A stretch of 64,000 nucleotides of DNA, from positions 248,001 to 312,000 of the forward strand of contig NZ_MTLG01000052.1 of assembly GCF_002192695.1 (NCBI RefSeq). Reading direction: 5' to 3'. A program made the position numbers and the translations under genes. Every line of letters starts with the position of its first letter. The first letter of the stretch is position 1. The notes beneath the pieces are model-generated. The model worked only from the letters and a program-made list of their open reading frames with translations, did no database searches and had not been told where the DNA came from. Origin of the DNA: Achromobacter xylosoxidans (lineage in GTDB: Bacteria > Pseudomonadota > Gammaproteobacteria > Burkholderiales > Burkholderiaceae_B). Of the stretch, positions 63,017 through 64,000 are shown one piece after another.

Positions 63017-64000
63017 CTACTGCTGCGCGGCGCGCGTCGGCGACCCCATGGCCTGGAACAGCGCCGCCGTTTCGGTCAGGCGCGCATTGGCGTACTCGAT
63101 TTCGCGCAGGCGGGCCGCCACGTAATGCTGTTCCGCGGCGTACTCGGTGTAAGGCGCCAGCGCGCCCAGCCGCACGCGGCTGGCGGTGTTGCGGTAGGAC
63201 TGCTCCGCCGAGCGGCGCGAGGCTTCGGCCGAGGCCAGCGCCTGCCCGTCGGCATCCAGCCGCGACAAGGTGTCGGCGACGTCGCGGAAGGCCGTCAGCA
63301 CGGTTTGCTTGTATTGCAGCAGCGCGGCCTCATAGCGTTCCTTGGCGGCGCTGCGCTCGGCCAGCAGCGCGCCGCCATGGAAGATGGGTTGCGTGAGCGA
63401 AGCGCCGATGGCCCAGATGGCGCCGGCGCCCGACATCGCGGCGGGCCAGTTGAAGCCGCTCTTGCCCATGGACGCGGACAAGGACAGGCTCGGGAACAGC
63501 TGCGCGGTGGCCACGCCCACGTCGGCGGCGGCGGCCTGCACCACCGCATCGGCGAACAGGATGTCCGGACGCGCGGCCAGCAGCTCGGACGGCACCACCA
63601 CTGGCACCTGTTGCGGCACGGCCAACATGCTGAAAGCCAGGTCGGGCGGGGCCTGGTCGGGGTTGCGGCCCAACAGCACCGCCAGCGCATGGCGCGTGGC
63701 ATGCCAGCGTGCGCGCAGGCCGGGCAGCGACGCTTCCAGCGTGGCGGCGTCCTGGTCCGCGTCCAGCGCGTCGTTCTGCGAGGCCGAGCCCAGTTCGTAG
63801 CGGCGCTGCGTGTCGCGCGCCACCTGCCGCGCCAGCACCACTTGCTTCTCCGTCAACGCCACGCGTTCGGCCAGCGCGGCGGCGGTGATGGCGCCGGTGA
63901 CGATATTGCTGGCGAGCGAACGGCGGGCGGATTCCAGCTGGAAGGCCTGCTGCTCGACTTGCGCCGCCAGAGAGGCGTTGGCAAAGCGAGCCGCGCCGAA
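63017..64000 (-). CDS. RND efflux outer-membrane factor (OprM/NodT family), 5' end beyond the window
   Basis: The frame is open through base 64000, so only about 327 C-terminal residues are visible. TolC-fold helical and beta-strand segments are clear: ARDTQRRYELGSASQNDALDA, RPDILFADAVVQAAAADVGVATAQLFPS (pieces), LTQPIFHGGALLAERSAAKERYEAALLQY and AFRDVADTLSRL. The protein would form the outer-membrane exit duct for an RND pump encoded upstream, outside the window. Confidence 0.9.
   Translation of the reverse strand, partial: FGAARFANASLAAQVEQQAFQLESARRSLASNIVTGAITAAALAERVALTEKQVVLARQVARDTQRRYELGSASQNDALDADQDAATLEASLPGLRARWHATRHALAVLLGRNPDQAPPDLAFSMLAVPQQVPVVVPSELLAARPDILFADAVVQAAAADVGVATAQLFPSLSLSASMGKSGFNWPAAMSGAGAIWAIGASLTQPIFHGGALLAERSAAKERYEAALLQYKQTVLTAFRDVADTLSRLDADGQALASAEASRRSAEQSYRNTASRVRLGALAPYTEYAAEQHYVAARLREIEYANARLTETAALFQAMGSPTRAAQQ

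Overview
The window reads as a high-GC chromosomal segment of a betaproteobacterium, most likely Alcaligenaceae (Achromobacter or Bordetella type). The evidence is four Bug-type (tripartite tricarboxylate) periplasmic binding proteins, many LysR/GntR/IclR regulators beside small catabolic operons, and a norR/ytfE pair with the GGT-N7-ACC operator type described for Ralstonia/Cupriavidus. I see no rRNA, tRNA, CRISPR array, insertion sequence or phage gene. Gene density is about 90 percent, and almost everything is solute uptake plus catabolism of small organic molecules. This genus assignment is an inference from gene content.

Layout. 1-5059: end of a CitMHS citrate transporter, a PhaB-like reductase, a sulfatase + Bug operon and a divergent LysR. 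5056-15410: a minus-strand operon (kinase, class III aminotransferase/phospho-lyase, dipeptide-type ABC transporter, HDAC-like deacetylase, SDR) facing a GntR/FCD regulator. A 12-bp palindrome stands upstream of both transcription units. 15407-32039: the most interesting region. A LacI repressor lies between two divergent operons, each side with an operator. They encode two paralogous TauC/SsuC-type permease pairs, two paralogous binding proteins but one ATPase, a YihU-like beta-hydroxyacid dehydrogenase, an HpsN-like histidinol dehydrogenase paralogue, two SDRs, a zinc alcohol dehydrogenase, and a fused E1 and an E2 of an acetoin-dehydrogenase type 2-oxoacid dehydrogenase complex. Together these suggest uptake and oxidation of a C3 sulfonate-like compound by an unusual route.

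32062-36285: LysR and a divergent MFS/GAF/amidohydrolase operon. 36300-41799: LysR and a divergent CaiB-type CoA-transferase, an acyl-CoA dehydrogenase fused to an acrylyl-CoA reductase-like domain, and a Bug protein. 41851-44207: norR and the ytfE/norA-type iron-sulfur repair gene with three NorR sites and a sigma-54 promoter. 44233-45629: a DUF1272 zinc protein and a DUF808 membrane protein.

45823-61933: a regulon around a GntR/FCD regulator. A TTGGCGCCAA palindrome is found only three times in the window: before the hydrolase-DppBCDF-GntR operon, before a family-5 binding protein, and before a C45 acyltransferase plus a second paralogous binding protein. Between and after these lie an allantoinase-like (PuuE)/ureidoglycolate lyase/Bug/GntR operon, a gene-free 0.6-kb stretch with three strong inverted repeats, and a Bug + tandem NodB-fold deacetylase operon in which one deacetylase has lost its metal ligands. 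62192-64000: an IclR regulator and the 3' part of an outer-membrane efflux gene.
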